Under the pieces are notes generated by a model that had not been told where the DNA came from, did not search any database, and saw only the letters and a program-made list of their open reading frames with translations. Position numbers and translations under genes: made by a program. Shown piece after piece: positions 25,939-37,948 of a DNA stretch of 64,000 nt (positions are counted from its first letter, which is position 1; the number at the start of each line of letters is the position of its first letter). The stretch is from Taeniopygia guttata (Eukaryota > Chordata > Aves > Passeriformes > Estrildidae), in NCBI RefSeq assembly GCF_048771995.1, contig NC_133026.1, forward strand, positions 14,596,001 through 14,660,000. The letters are read 5' to 3'.

Positions 25939-26285
25939 ATCACCTCGGTTCTAAGTGCAAAAGGATTAGAAGGCTTTCTGCTAACATCCATATTAGGTGT
26001 AAGAAAACAGAAGTGATTCATGTTCTAAGATGGTTGGGAAGACATAGTCAAGCCCATGATCAGAGCATATATTGGAAACTTAACAGGTTCAGGAACAAAT
26101 TTGACATTAAATTCAACACATTCTTAAGAAATCAATGTGCCTGTTATTTTGGAGTGATAAAAGCTGATAATTTTAGAGGCCTTTGCATCTATTTTACATT
26201 TCAATGTCCTCAGTATTTTCAAAGAATAAATTTGACAAATACTAGGCCATTTGAAACAGTCTCTAAACTTCTTGTAAATGTTTAA
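25939..26285 (+). other. Candidate second exon with open frame
   Basis: The acceptor TTTTCTTTTGTTGCAACCTACAG ends at 25938 and has a usable pyrimidine tract. Downstream, the frame D-H-L-G-S-K-C-K-R stays open for 115 codons and ends at a stop at 26283-26285. It joins in frame to the candidate exon ending at 24343. A donor-like ATTAG|GTGTAAG at 25996-25997 would instead make a 58-nt internal exon. The predicted protein is basic at first (KCKRIRRL), then rich in N, F and I as AT-rich random sequence would be, and resembles nothing I know. A single frame of 148 codons is among the longest in the AT-rich part of the window, but chance is not excluded. Confidence 0.3.
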
Positions 26286-29200
26286 ATCTTCAATAATGAA
26301 TATATATATCAGATCAAAGAGTTTGCTCATTAAGTTAATTAGTTTTATGGAAACTGATATACAACTTCAGTAGATCTCTGTAATGGTCTCTTATTCACTA
26401 TTCCTTTTTAAAAGAAGGTAAATTTTGCTTCTGTCTTAGGTAAAATACATCTTGCAACCTCCTAACAGTAACAAACATATATCCAAGAGAGCAGCCAGTT
26501 TTATCATCTCTCTATCAGACAAAATCTGCTTTTATGAATTCTTGCCTGGAGCAGAGACCTATGACAGTGCAGTATGACCTCTACTTCTTTGGTGTCCTGG
26601 TACAACTCTTAGACTTGAGGACAAACACCAAGGCATAAACCCTGTTAGAAAGCGTGGAATTGGGCCATCCTCCATTTCCATTTCTGAGACCTGATCAATA
26701 GGATATAAGGTCGGCATTTTGGGCACAGTTTATGCCAATAGAAGTAGTGCCAGCTGTTGAGTTTATTACAATAATTATCAGTCTTAGAGAATCACTGGGC
26801 TGTTTAATTCTGATGCAACTTTTCTTTTTTGACATCATTCAGACCAAGGCTCAGTGTGCTCATCCACGGACAACAGTACTGAACAAATGATAAACTGAGG
26901 TGCTTACTGAAAGTATTTTAATGCTTTTATCATCTTGCACCATGAAAGTGATGATTTCTTGTGGCTGCACCCTGTACATGCAGGCCATGCACAACTGAGT
27001 GTTGTGATCTTGCTGCTCAGAGTCAGTTCGAGCTCAGTGAAGTCGGCAAAAAAATGAAATCTGAATGGAAACTTGCTTCACACTTTCTCCCCTCTCTCCC
27101 ATTCAACTGAGGCTATGCTTTAATTTTGGTTGTGGTTTTGCAACTTTGAAGCTGCAACTGATGAAAGTGTCTGGTTTTACTCCCATCAAATCATAGGGTG
27201 AGAAGAGTGAAGTGCTGATCTTCCACAACTCAGTGGCTCTCTCACTTATCTCCTTCCTTTTTGAGCCATTGTGTTGCCAGTAAGAAGTAAGAAGTGTTTA
27301 AGATTCTGTATCTTCTCAAAGCTAGCAACTAATTTACCTCCTGCATCTTCTGCAGACATGCCTGGAAGAGTAATTTCTGTGGGGTAGCTCATTCTTTATT
27401 GTGTTTTACCCTGCTCCTTCTGAAATACCAGTATGTCGAATTCCAGGACCTAAAGCATAATAACTTTTTTTTTTTTTTTTTGTCGGGTTTCTTAATTTTC
27501 TCCCTTACATATACCTCCATTTCTAAGTTGCCAAAAGTAATATATTTTTCTCCTAATACAGTTTCTCTTTTACCTAGAAAGTCTATATAGTACAGGCACC
27601 TTTGTAAGATATTTGGGTCTCTTGGCTTAAAACTGTTTGAAGTATGGAATCGTACTATAAACCAATCTTTTTCAAGAGCTTAATTCAACCTAACTGACCA
27701 AAATGTTCTTTGTGCCTTGGTGAGATACCTTTTACATTCCTTTGCATATACAAAATTACTAGTATTATGTACTCAAGTAAGAGTCATGGTAAAAATGGCT
27801 GTCTAAAATGGTCAATAGTAGTTAGTGCAAGATGTGTAGATCCCAGGCAGATAGAATCAGCTTCCAAAGTTAACCAAAATGTCATGCGAGCAGTTCCTCA
27901 GAAGTGGGTTAGTCGTGTAGAAGAATGTTGTTTGGGGCTCAGCTCAAACAAAAGTCATACCCCCTGCTTTTGAGGGCTCTAAAGTATTCTTTGTGTCCTT
28001 GATCCAACATGGTTTCAAAGGTGGGGGGCCATCTCTATGTTGGACACCTTGTGACATAATCTTGTTTCTCCTCACCTTTCTTATTTCATAACTTTGCTAG
28101 CTGTACTTCTCCACAGCCTACTTGTCAGCATCAACTTGTAGCAATGAATAATTAGTTTAAAACTTCAAGGAACACCTGTTTCTCAGCAGTGAACAAAGGG
28201 CAATATACTACATGCCTCCTTCAGACTCATCTTCTACAAAGTTAGGTCTCTCCATATCTCTTCCAGACTGATATTTGCATGACCTTTCGGTGTTATGAAA
28301 TTATCTGCTCTAAATTCTACATGCCAGAGGAACTGCTGTAGCTAGCACATCCTTTCACCTTTTAGCATTCTTCATATTTTTCCTCTCTTAGAAAATAGCA
28401 CAAGAAGTTAATTCATGTTGTAGTGAAGAGACAATCCTAGACTTTAAATTCTTTAGTAAATATACAGGATGGGGGAATGTCAGCGCTTCGAAATATAACT
28501 CCTGTATTGCTGTTGTGAGCAACAAAGCATGCCTTGCACAGATGTGACCAGGTGGCTTCAGGTCCTGTGGGCTTCTTTAAACCCCTTACTAAGTCACATT
28601 TCCAGTTTATTGTGTTACTGCTGGACTATCCAGGAGCAAGATAATACCAATACTATAAACTTCCTTAATAGGAAGGTTTGTTTGTCAATTCTCTAGGAAT
28701 AGTAACTAGAACCTGAAATTGGTGGTCAGAAGGTATTGTAGTGTTTAAAAAGTCTGTATATTTGCTAAAAACTATTCTCTCTGCTTATCTCCCAATATAA
28801 ACAACAGAGAGATGGGAACTGCCAAATAACACGCGAGTCCTAGTCTTCACTACTTGTGCAGCGAGTTGGGATGCTGTTGTGGAGCTCCTGGATGGTAAAT
28901 GGAAAATTGCTCAGAGCCAACCAACACCATACAACAGAAAACAGTAGTTACAGATATAATGTCTATTGCTTTGAGCACCAGTAAAAATAGCAAGAGCTCT
29001 AAACGTAGTCCATGTGAATTCCAGCTTGGAGCAAATGACTGAAAATGGGGGATGCTGACGTGCCATTTTATGTTGCTGAGCAGAACCTGGATCACTATTG
29101 CTAGGGAATGGGAAAAGGATGAGTTAGATTTTACAATGCATTGAGCACTAGGATTTCCAGAGGAAAAGGTGGGGTTCAATCTCATCCCCGTTCCCAGGAC

Positions 29201-32200
29201 TGTCTCATGGATTTTACTCAATAATGTAAAATGTAGGAATTCCAGGGAACAGTGAGCAGATTTGTTCTTCCCAGAGGAGTCTTCCTTTTGTCAGGTTCCA
29301 CTTTGGTTTTTCCTTGGGTTAGAGACCTGGGAAATGGGCCTGTAAGGTGGTGTTAACTCGCATTTCCCTGGGTTTACAGTAAGTTGGACTTCTGAGTGAA
29401 TTATAATCCCTGTATTGTATATATTCATGTAGAACTTACTTCATTTACCTTTAGATGGGTATTGTTAAATCTGTAATCTGCAGTGGAAAGAAAGAGATCA
29501 AGTAAATGATAGCCTTAAAAAATGACATCCAGGAGAATAACATAGCCTTAAAAAATGACAAAAGGACTCCAACAACAGAAAAAACAAGAAGAAAACAAAC
29601 ACAACCAAATTTTTGATGTCTGGTGTGATAAGGACTGTATCTTAAATTTAACTAAGTATCCTGATCAGGTCTCCATCTGCCTCCTGTGACTAATTGAGAT
29701 ATGAATGCCCTCACTTAATCAGAGATATCCCATGCCTGTGAGTTTGCTAATAATGACCTGTGCATGATTTAGGTAACAAGAAGTTGGCTCTTAATCCTCA
29801 CTCTCCTTCAGAGCCTTGAGGAAATTACTAAATGGAAGGAAGACCCTTGGCCTCACAGGGATGTGCATCTGGAATATTCATTAACACAAATAAGAGTGAG
29901 CTTTCCATGTTCAAATAGACATAAAAATCAAGTGACTTGGATCTGGGGATTTCACAGCATCCCCTTCTACTTACTAAAGAATCTTGGTGCTGCCATAACC
30001 TGATCACTAAAAGGATAACTTCATGAAAGGGTCCTTTCACCTGACAGTTTTTCATCTGTAACAGATGGGGCATGTTTTCTGACTGGATTTATTAATAAGA
30101 TTTTTTTTTCTCAAGAAAATTTAAAATTCAATTTTAAAGGTTATAATTCAGAGCAGCTGTGTTATTTCTGATGGTCTCAAAGGTATCCACACAAGGCAGA
30201 ACATCTTGATGTCTTTAGAAAAAGTACTTGTGTATTCATAACTCAAGAAAAGTGCTGCAATCAGCATCTTTTAAGGAGAAACCATGCTGGATAATAGAGG
30301 GGAGAAAACATATATCTGATAACTCTGCATAGACACTTTCTGTTTAGCCCATATTCATCTACAAGCACATAATGAATGAAGATTCCATAAGAAAGTATTC
30401 TGCTTTCTTTTGTCATCTCTGAATCAATTTCCAAGTTAAAAATTGGATGTTGTGGGAATCTGTGGGATTTGGAAGGTCTAGTCAAGCACACTTCCAGATG
30501 AGGTACTTTAATGTAAGAAACTGGTTTTTTTCCCCATCTTTCATATTCTCCCTTGATATTTTTTAAAAATTAGGTTGTGTCTCTTTATGCTAACATCCTT
30601 CTTGAGTTGGTTTTAAGTAAAAAGCTCAGCAGACTTGGAACATGTGACCAGTGGCAGGCTGGTGCACATTAACCCCAGTGTTAATGACAGGGGTCTGTCG
30701 TGCTCTCTTGGTCAGAGGAGCAGAATGTCAGAACAGTCATAAAACTGACACACTGCACAATAAGAGAATGGGAACTGAGTGTCTTTGTCAGAGATGGATT
30801 TTGGGGGGCGTGTGGGGTGTGGAGTGTGGTTCAAGTCTTACCTGCTTGCAACCTGAATGATTTGAGAAAACCACTTTCCATTTGGCTCTGCTCCTCAGGT
30901 TGCCCTAACACCATATTTGGGGATTTCACAGGGATGGTGAGAAGAAAATGCCAGTGATATCACAGCACTTCTGGGTTCCATTATCCCACCTACATTAGTG
31001 ACAGAGAAAATAATATAATGTGATTTTTCTATTTTTCTTCTCACTGCAACTTCATGTTTGCATCTAGACCGAAACATTTCCCTTTCAACATCTGCCCATC
31101 TCCCACAAGTTGTTTGCATTCTCTAAATGTTGAAAAACCTCAAAAATTACATTTTCTTCAGATTAACCCTATCATAATTTTACACTTTTAAGCATTTGCT
31201 ATCATTTAAAGATATTTAGATAAGGATATCTCCAAACAGTGTCATCTGATCAATTTTATATTCAGAACTAGCCTCCTCTGCTGGATATTTACAGTCAAAC
31301 TTAATTCATTAGGCCTTTTTTCCCACTAATGCAGCATTATTAATTTATGCTTTCTTAACTTTATATAGAAACATTGGGTTATAAATATGATCATGATTAT
31401 TTGTATCCCAGAAGACAAACAATATTTTTATAACATTTACTCATGCTTAATTTAGTATAAATCAAATACAGTGTGTAAAAAATCCACTTCTAAAATGGAA
31501 AGAATATTTGTGTTCTTGCAAGCTAATAACAAGCTTTAGAAATCCAAAAGCTAAGTTATTTGTATTTTTTTCATTTCTTTGAAATGGAGAAATGTATTTA
31601 TGTTAAGTAAAGATGGTATAGCCTGTATAAGGTACTTAATAACACATTTGTATTAATTTGATCTGGAATTTGTAGGTATGTAGGTACATCCCACTAACAT
31701 TAAAATAAAAACAATCTAAACATATATGTTAGGAAATGCCTCTTCATTCCAAGATGCAAATGTACTTTCCTGCACCAAAAGATTTCTGAAGCTAAGCTAA
31801 TTTCTATCTAGACATAAGTCACTGTTTTCCCCAGCTGTGTCAGGGAAGCAGATAACCTACTTGCATTCTGATTGAGGAACTGCAAATTAAAGCATTTGTC
31901 TTTGTTACAGTTATATATGAAGTCATATAGTCATAGATAAAGTTCTATAGTAATTCCACATTAATTTAACTCCACATTATTTAACATCAGCAACGTAATT
32001 TTGAAGTTTGAAAATACTTGATCATACTAACCAGAAGCCCTGAAGCACTTGAAATGATTTTTCATAAATTGACTTTCAAGACAGGATTTCTATCTTGGAA
32101 GTGTAAGGTAAAAATCTAAAAAGTTAGAGCATGTAATAGTAAGACATTCAGGTCTTACTATTTAACTGAATTTGCTATATTATTTGCATTTACATAGAGC

Positions 32201-35200
32201 CAGGCACCTACCAGGGTAGAAGTAAAGTTTCTGAAGTCATGCAAAGGCCCAGAGCCTGTCACCAGTTTACCCCTTTATCCCATGTTGGGATGTGAGCACT
32301 GGCAGTTGATGTTTATGTAGTGATGCCATGTGTGTGTTTGTGGTGGGGTTTTTTCGTTTGTTTTTAGCTTAATGGTCAATTGAAGGATTTGGGACAGTGT
32401 GCAGACCTGTGTACAGCTATAATTTCTCTACTTCTGTTTTCCTTTTTTAGCCTTTCACCTTATACTATGCAGAATATCAAAGTTAGACATCCTTAGCTCT
32501 TTGATTGATGAACTAGCAATTGTGTTGGCAGGAGAAGGCAGGGCTTTTATATTTGGTTGGTTGCTGTTTGTTTTGGGTTTTTTTTAAATCTGGTTGTGGT
32601 TTTGCTTGCTTTTTTGTTTGTTTGCTTGGGTTTTTGTTGTTTGTGTTAGGGTTTGTTTTTTTTTTTGCAAGAAAACATAAGGGCTTCGCCCTTCTGATGG
32701 CTTGTCTACTAGAAATAATACAGGATTTAATCATGTGATTAAATTTATTTGACTCAGAGATTATTCATGTGTTGTAATCTGATGTTTGCAGAAGTCCATA
32801 CGTAAATCAGAGATGTTAACCAGCCCAGCCTGCTCAAATTGTGTTTATGTAACAAATTGAGATTTTAGTATTATTATTGTTTTGTATGTCAGAATACAAA
32901 ATATTTTGGATAAAGATTGAAAAAAAAAAAAACCCAATAACCCAGAGCATAAAATCAAATATTTTTGGATTTTGTTTTGTCCCCTTTTTTCTTACTACTT
33001 AATCCTAAATGATTAATTTGTGAAATTACTTGCTAGTAAAGATGACTAAATCAAGAATTCAAGGTGTGTCTAGCATAGAGGGGATATGTGTTTAAAAATT
33101 AAAACATGAAGGAGAAAATCATAAGTCACCTTTAACCCTTACAATTCCTAGGACACCTGTTCTGAATCCATTAAAACTTAAACAGGAAAAATGTATTTCA
33201 AGACAGAAGAGTCTCAGCATAATTTGTGTCTTTTTATCACCACTGTATCTAAGAGAATAACTACTTCCACTATAACGTGTTTTTTCCTAGACACATAAAA
33301 ACTTAAGTCTCCAAAACAAGCTGTATAAAGGAAACTGATTCTCTTCTGACAGTACTAAAAAAATTCCATCAAATTCTTTGTGTTTTTAATCAGAGCCCAT
33401 TTTACCATTTTCTTGCATATCTGTCCAGATGATGTTGGGACAACGATGAATCTGTAAAATAATAATCCTAAATCATTAATTAAATCATTAATCCTTAGTC
33501 ATAAATTCCTTTTGAAGTCTTAGTCCTCCTATGGACAACTGCCTGTACCACCTATAGGAGATTAGCTGTCACTAGAAACTAGAAATCTGGCAATAGCTTT
33601 TGCTGCTCCTCTCTTAGCTTTGTTTCTTCTCAGTAAGAGAATTGCTGGCTAGTGGCTTTTCCTTCTCTTTTGGATATGGCTCCATGGAATATCTGTTTGA
33701 GGATCAGCTTAGTTTTTGTGAGGATGCTGGACTTAACCTTTGAGTTAAAAAAAAAAAAGCATTAAAAAAAAACCCCAGGTCAACAAAATTGCTGTATACA
33801 TAAATAAAAAGTTATTATAAGCAGACTGTAAGGTAGTCACAGAGTGAAAAAAAAATAAATTGCAAACACAAACAAATCCTAATTAAAAAAAAAAACCCCA
33901 AAAATATTTAAGAAAGCTTTTTTTTTTCCTTAAGTTGAACAACTGTCTCCTAGAATTTATATCCTTAAAATTCAAAATGCTTGAGGCCAAAAGGCAACAA
34001 AAGTGACATGGTTTAACCTATATGCATGTCATGTGTAGTACTTTTGGGATGATGATTGATTGCTGCTAGAATGGGATGCAATATTAAACCCATGTGCCAA
34101 AGGCTACAATTCATGCTTAAGTAAGTGATTAGAAATCTTTCTTGAACTCAGAGAGGTTTTAAGCCATAAAACTAACTAATACCAGAATTTCTAACAACAT
34201 GTCCAACAGTACACAGAACTTGCAAACCAAAATAGAAGTTATGTTTTTGGGCTTCAGAAACCTGAGTTAGATGAGAGCACAAGAGAACCCTACCCCTGTC
34301 TGTAGGTACGTGGATCAAGTTGTATCTTTGCCCATAATGCTCAGTCTGAATTTAGTACTTTTGAATGTATTTTGAAATGGTTATATTTACTAGCTACATA
34401 GCTGATACACAAAGTGCTTTCATTTTAGTTAAGCTTGTCCTTTTAATTGTGATCATAAAAAGATAAAGCCTGAAAGAAAGGTCCCAAATGATTTCAGCAG
34501 TTTAAAAAACAATAATGATAGCCATTCTAAATGTCTTTTCATTATATTTCAGTTACTTTACCTTACAGGTTAGCTTTTAAAATAGACACATAGCACCTAG
34601 GTTCAACAAATTAAATTATACTTACTGATCTTTTACTGAGAGCTTGCAAAAAAATACCAATTCTGCATAAGTTACTGTCATAGTGCAGCACTGATGTCTA
34701 CAGATGTAAAGTGTGCATTTTGGTAAAAGCTAGAAAACAGAAAAAAACCTAAAATATACCTGCATTTTCTAACCAAAAGGAAGATAAAATATCAGTCTGG
34801 TTACGTTCCATACCTTTTCCTGCCACCATCTACAGAACAGACATCAGGGCCAATGTCACATTGTTTTCAATTATCACACTTTCCATCTTACTAGCAAATT
34901 AATTTTGAGGACTAATCATCTTCTGCCACAAAATATTTAAACACAATCTCTTTTATTGGGAAGACATTAAAAGCTGATGAGTCGAAGAGTTTCAGGCCAA
35001 AACTTTTCCTTAATGCACTGTCCTGTCTGTGTCCAAATGTTATTGTTCATTCTGCTTGCTCTGCACTTTTTTCAAGCCTGTGGCAGGGTTAGAAATGCAA
35101 AGGTCAATTAAGGATAAGTGTGAATTTGATTATTCTTCATTTATAGTTAAGGATATTTTCAGTATTTTGGTTTTCATTATGTTCATTATGTATTGTTTCC

Positions 35201-36150
35201 CTTTCATCACTATAAGTGGAGAGTTATACTTAATGGCCTTTTTATTTTTGCTTAGCTGCCAGGTGTTTCATTTTCATTTAATTTTTAAAGTCAACACTAA
35301 TCTAGGATGGCATATTGTGATTTTTTGTTCTTTTTTTTCAGCACCTTATCTTTCTGCTAATTGGGTAAACTAAATTATTTAGTATTTGTGGAAAAGGGTG
35401 TAGATGTTTTATGGGCAATTTATTTTAAGATTATATTTCTAACTAGTGTGTGTTTTAAGCTTTAGGATTAGAGTAAAAAGTAATATGCATGTTTAAACAT
35501 TTGATTCTGATGTAACTACTGAAATGCAAATGAATACAATGATACTTCTTAGTTCATGCCACTCTCCTAAAAAGAATAAAAAACAACAATCAAGCCTCCC
35601 TTAAAAAAAAAAAAAACAATCTCATTCTCCCTAGCAGCTGTCTTCCACTGCATTACCCATTTGCAAAACAGGTAGAATTTAGCATCCCAGAAAAGTTATA
35701 AAGCCAAATGAGTTGCAGTTTAAGCAGTTTGGGAAACCTAGCGGGTTTTGGTTTCCCAAACAGTCATGCAAATAGTTGGCTTGAATTGTCTGTTATCAAC
35801 TGCATCTAGAGTAATATTTCATCTAGTGTCTAATAGTGGCTTAAGATTGAGGAGAGTGGTGGTATTATTAAGGAGGTGGTGCGATTTTAAAAATAGCTTT
35901 TTCTTCTATTATAGATTTCTAAAATTGCTAAACAAAATAAGGTTTTTAAAGTTCTGTTCCCCAGGAGTAATATGTGATAAAGAATAAAGTTCTGTCTACC
36001 GATTCTCATGTGACAGTAAAAACTACAGTATTTTGCATTGAAAGTGGAGGGACACTTAAAGTCAGTCAACACACAACTATCTCGCATTTTAAACAAAACT
36101 AAGCATAACTTGGATAAGATGGCTTTTACCACAGAGCTAGAATTCCGTTT
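26286..36150. other. Intergenic DNA between the two CpG islands
   Basis: AT-rich DNA without a recognised gene or a clear transposon copy. Frames up to 123 codons (minus strand, 28850-29221) and 114 codons (plus, 35029-35373, hydrophobic) are not recognisable and have no supporting splice sites that I could see. T/G-rich low complexity occurs at 32555-32668. A 19-bp direct repeat (ATAGCCTTAAAAAATGACA) occurs at 29509-29527 and 29542-29560. Confidence 0.55.
32555..32668. repeat. T/G-rich simple sequence
   Basis: Repeated GGTTGGTT, TTTGTTTG and long T runs over about 110 bases. It produces paired artefact frames on the two strands (72-73 codons each). It could be a decayed A-rich/T-rich retroposon tail on the minus strand, but no body was identified next to it. 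Confidence 0.75.
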
Positions 36151-37249
36151 AAGCTGGTGCAGGAACATACACGAGCACGCAGAGCTCCTCAGCTCGGCGA
36201 CTGCAGCCCGGGCGGGCCGGAGCAGCGTGTGACGCTCCTGCGGCCGCGCTGGGATGCCCCGGGGCGGCTTGTGCAGAGAGCACCGAGAGCAGGCTAACTC
36301 GGCATTTCCGATCCCTCGCTTAGAGCCGAACGGTGCATCGGTTTAATCGACTCATTGAGATGTAAACGAGCTTCCCTAATCAGACACGCTCAAGTGGGTT
36401 CTGCCCATTGCCCGGGGTGAGCTCGCTTGAGCGGGTCACTGATAATAACTTAAGTCCACGCAAGGCTTAAACCAGTTCACGTGTCTGCACTTTGCTGCCG
36501 GACCAAGTTTCTGAAAACCTCAGAGAAACGGGGTGGCAATGCCGTTGTGGCGGTGCCCGGTTCTTCACCGTTTTCGGACAGGTGCCCGTGTTCCCCCTTT
36601 ATTTAGCACCGACGCGAACTCGGTTCGGCGACGCGGAGAGGGACAGCGCCCGGCGGGCGGGCGCTGAGGCGAGGGGCGCTCCCGGCCGGGCCCCGCTACT
36701 CTGGGGCGCCGCTCCGGGGACACCGCAGCCCGGCGGGGTCGGGGTGAATTCAGAGCCCGGTACCGCTGTCCCGCCGTCTGGGCCCCGCGAGGCCGGAAAG
36801 GTCGGGACCGGCACCTCCCCGCCCGTCTCGCCCAGGTTTCCCAGGGCTGTCATGGTCAGGCGCGGCTGCAGGGGAGGTTCCCCCCCGGGTGAGGGGCTGG
36901 GGGCTGTCCCAAATTCCTCACCCCGGCAGAAGCGGAGCGCGGCTCCGCGGCACAGCTCGGCGACCGGAGGGCGGAGCGGCGCCGCACACGCCGATTAAAA
37001 CTCCCTTTGCTCCCGCCTGCGCCCCTGATCCCGGTGTCCCGATCCGGCTCCGGCGGCTCCGAGCCTTCCCGCGCTGCCGAGCCCGCTCGGGCCGCTCGCA
37101 GCGTCCCGCGCTCCCGAGCCCGCGCCGCCGTGCCCGCGCCGCGCGCGCTCCCCCCGGGCGGCGCCGTGCCCGCGCCCTGCGCGATGCAGTGTGGGAATGG
37201 CTGTGGCGCTGGGGTTGGCTGAAAGAGGCGGCCAGTCGAGGTTTAATGT

Positions 37250-37259
37250 CCGCCATGTT
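37250..37259 (+). promoter_or_regulatory. YY1-type motif in EPC1 5' region
   Basis: CCGCCATGTT matches the established YY1 consensus CCGCCATNTT exactly. It is about 230 bp upstream of the EPC1 start codon, a common position for YY1 near vertebrate transcription starts, and so may mark the start site. Confidence 0.6.
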
Positions 37260-37391
37260 GGCCGTGGCGTATTGAGCGGAACCGGAGCGGCGGAGGAGCG
37301 GAGCCAGCGCCCAGCCCAGCCGCGCCAGCGGGCGCCGCCGGGCCCCGTGTCGGAGTGCGCCCCGCCCCGCCGGGGGAGCCCCGGTCCCTCC

Positions 37392-37481
37392 ATGAGATCG
37401 CTCGGCGGGATCCGGCTCTCAGCTCGGAGCGCGCTTGCTGTCGCCCCCCCCTTCCCAGCCGGAGCCGCCATCGCCGCCTAA
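37392..37481 (+). CDS. Upstream ORF (29 codons) of EPC1, stop 1 nt before main ATG
   Basis: A reading frame starts at ATG 37392, runs 29 codons (MRSLGGIRLSAR...AAIAA) and stops at TAA 37479-37481; a single C then separates it from the EPC1 ATG at 37483. Its start context is weak (T at -3, A at +4), which favours leaky scanning. The stop being adjacent to the main start would allow termination-reinitiation. It is functional only if the EPC1 transcript starts upstream of 37392, which the position of the YY1 motif suggests but does not prove. The peptide is alanine-rich as expected from GC-rich DNA and is unlikely to be a conserved protein in itself. Confidence 0.45.
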   Translation: MRSLGGIRLSARSALAVAPPFPAGAAIAA

Positions 37482-37482
37482 C

Positions 37483-37635
37483 ATGAGCAAACTGTCGTTC
37501 CGGGCCCGGGCGCTGGACGCGTCCAAGCCGCTGCCCGTCTTCCGCTGCGAGGACCTGCCTGACTTGGCCGAATATGCCTCCATTAATCGGGCCGTGCCGC
37601 AGATGCCCACGGGCATGGAGAAGGAAGAGGAGTCG
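37483..37635 (+). CDS. EPC1: EPC1 first coding exon (residues 1-51)
   Basis: The exon encodes the N-terminus of enhancer of polycomb homolog 1: MSKLSFRARALDASKPLPVF, then RCEDLPDL-EYASINRAVPQ and MPTGMEKEEES. These 51 residues begin the EPcA domain. By family knowledge (yeast Epl1, human EPC1/2), that domain holds the catalytic core of the NuA4/TIP60 histone acetyltransferase complex together in the nucleus. EPC1 rather than EPC2 is supported by ASKPLPVFRCEDLPDL and EYASINRA; EPC2 has AAKPLPIYRGKDMPDL and CVSINRA there. The start is the only in-frame ATG after an upstream stretch with no family similarity, has A at -3, and matches the family start. The exon ends GAGTCG|GTACGTGAG, a good donor in phase 0. 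Residue 29 is alanine where I recall histidine in mammals. The rest of the gene lies beyond the window on the right. Confidence 0.96.
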
Positions 37636-37733
37636 GTACGTGAGACCCCCCCCCCCCCCCCACCTCGGCCGGGTCCCACCATCCCCCCCGCACCCGGGCC
37701 CCCACCTTCGCCTCTGCGCAAGCACAAAATGGC

Positions 37734-37743
37734 CGCCATCTTC
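37734..37743 (+). promoter_or_regulatory. YY1-type motif at start of intron 1
   Basis: CCGCCATCTT, an exact CCGCCATNTT match, about 100 bp after the EPC1 exon 1 donor and in the same orientation as the 37250 site. Confidence 0.55.
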
Positions 37744-37916
37744 TCCCCACTCTCCCCGCCCGCCGGGAGGGGGGGACACCCGGAGCGGGAAAGCGCCGAG
37801 CCCGGCCGTCCCTCACCGCGCCCTCTCCCGGAGCTCCCTCGCGGCCCCTTCGCCCCCCGCTCCAGCCTCGCGGCCGCCGGCGGCCCCTCCGCGGGGCCCC
37901 GAAAGGCACAAAGGGG

Positions 37917-37926
37917 GTCACGTGAC
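37917..37926. promoter_or_regulatory. Perfect palindromic CLEAR/USF E-box
   Basis: GTCACGTGAC, the consensus for bHLH-zip factors of the MiT/TFE (CLEAR element) and USF families, inside the CpG island about 280 bp into intron 1. Binding is inferred from the motif only. Confidence 0.6.
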
Positions 37927-37938
37927 ACCGCGGGGCGG

Positions 37939-37948
37939 CCGCCATTTT
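37939..37948 (+). promoter_or_regulatory. Third YY1-type motif
   Basis: CCGCCATTTT, an exact CCGCCATNTT match 13 bp after the E-box and in the same orientation as the other two, giving three within 700 bp. Confidence 0.55.

Noticed and set aside
36492..36998. 168-codon frame in the CpG island
   Set aside because: GC-rich, stop-poor DNA; no protein family similarity and similar frames on the opposite strand.
37243..37928. Long minus-strand frames opposite EPC1 exon 1
   Set aside because: Mirror frames of CpG-rich sequence with proline/arginine/glycine bias and no recognisable domain.
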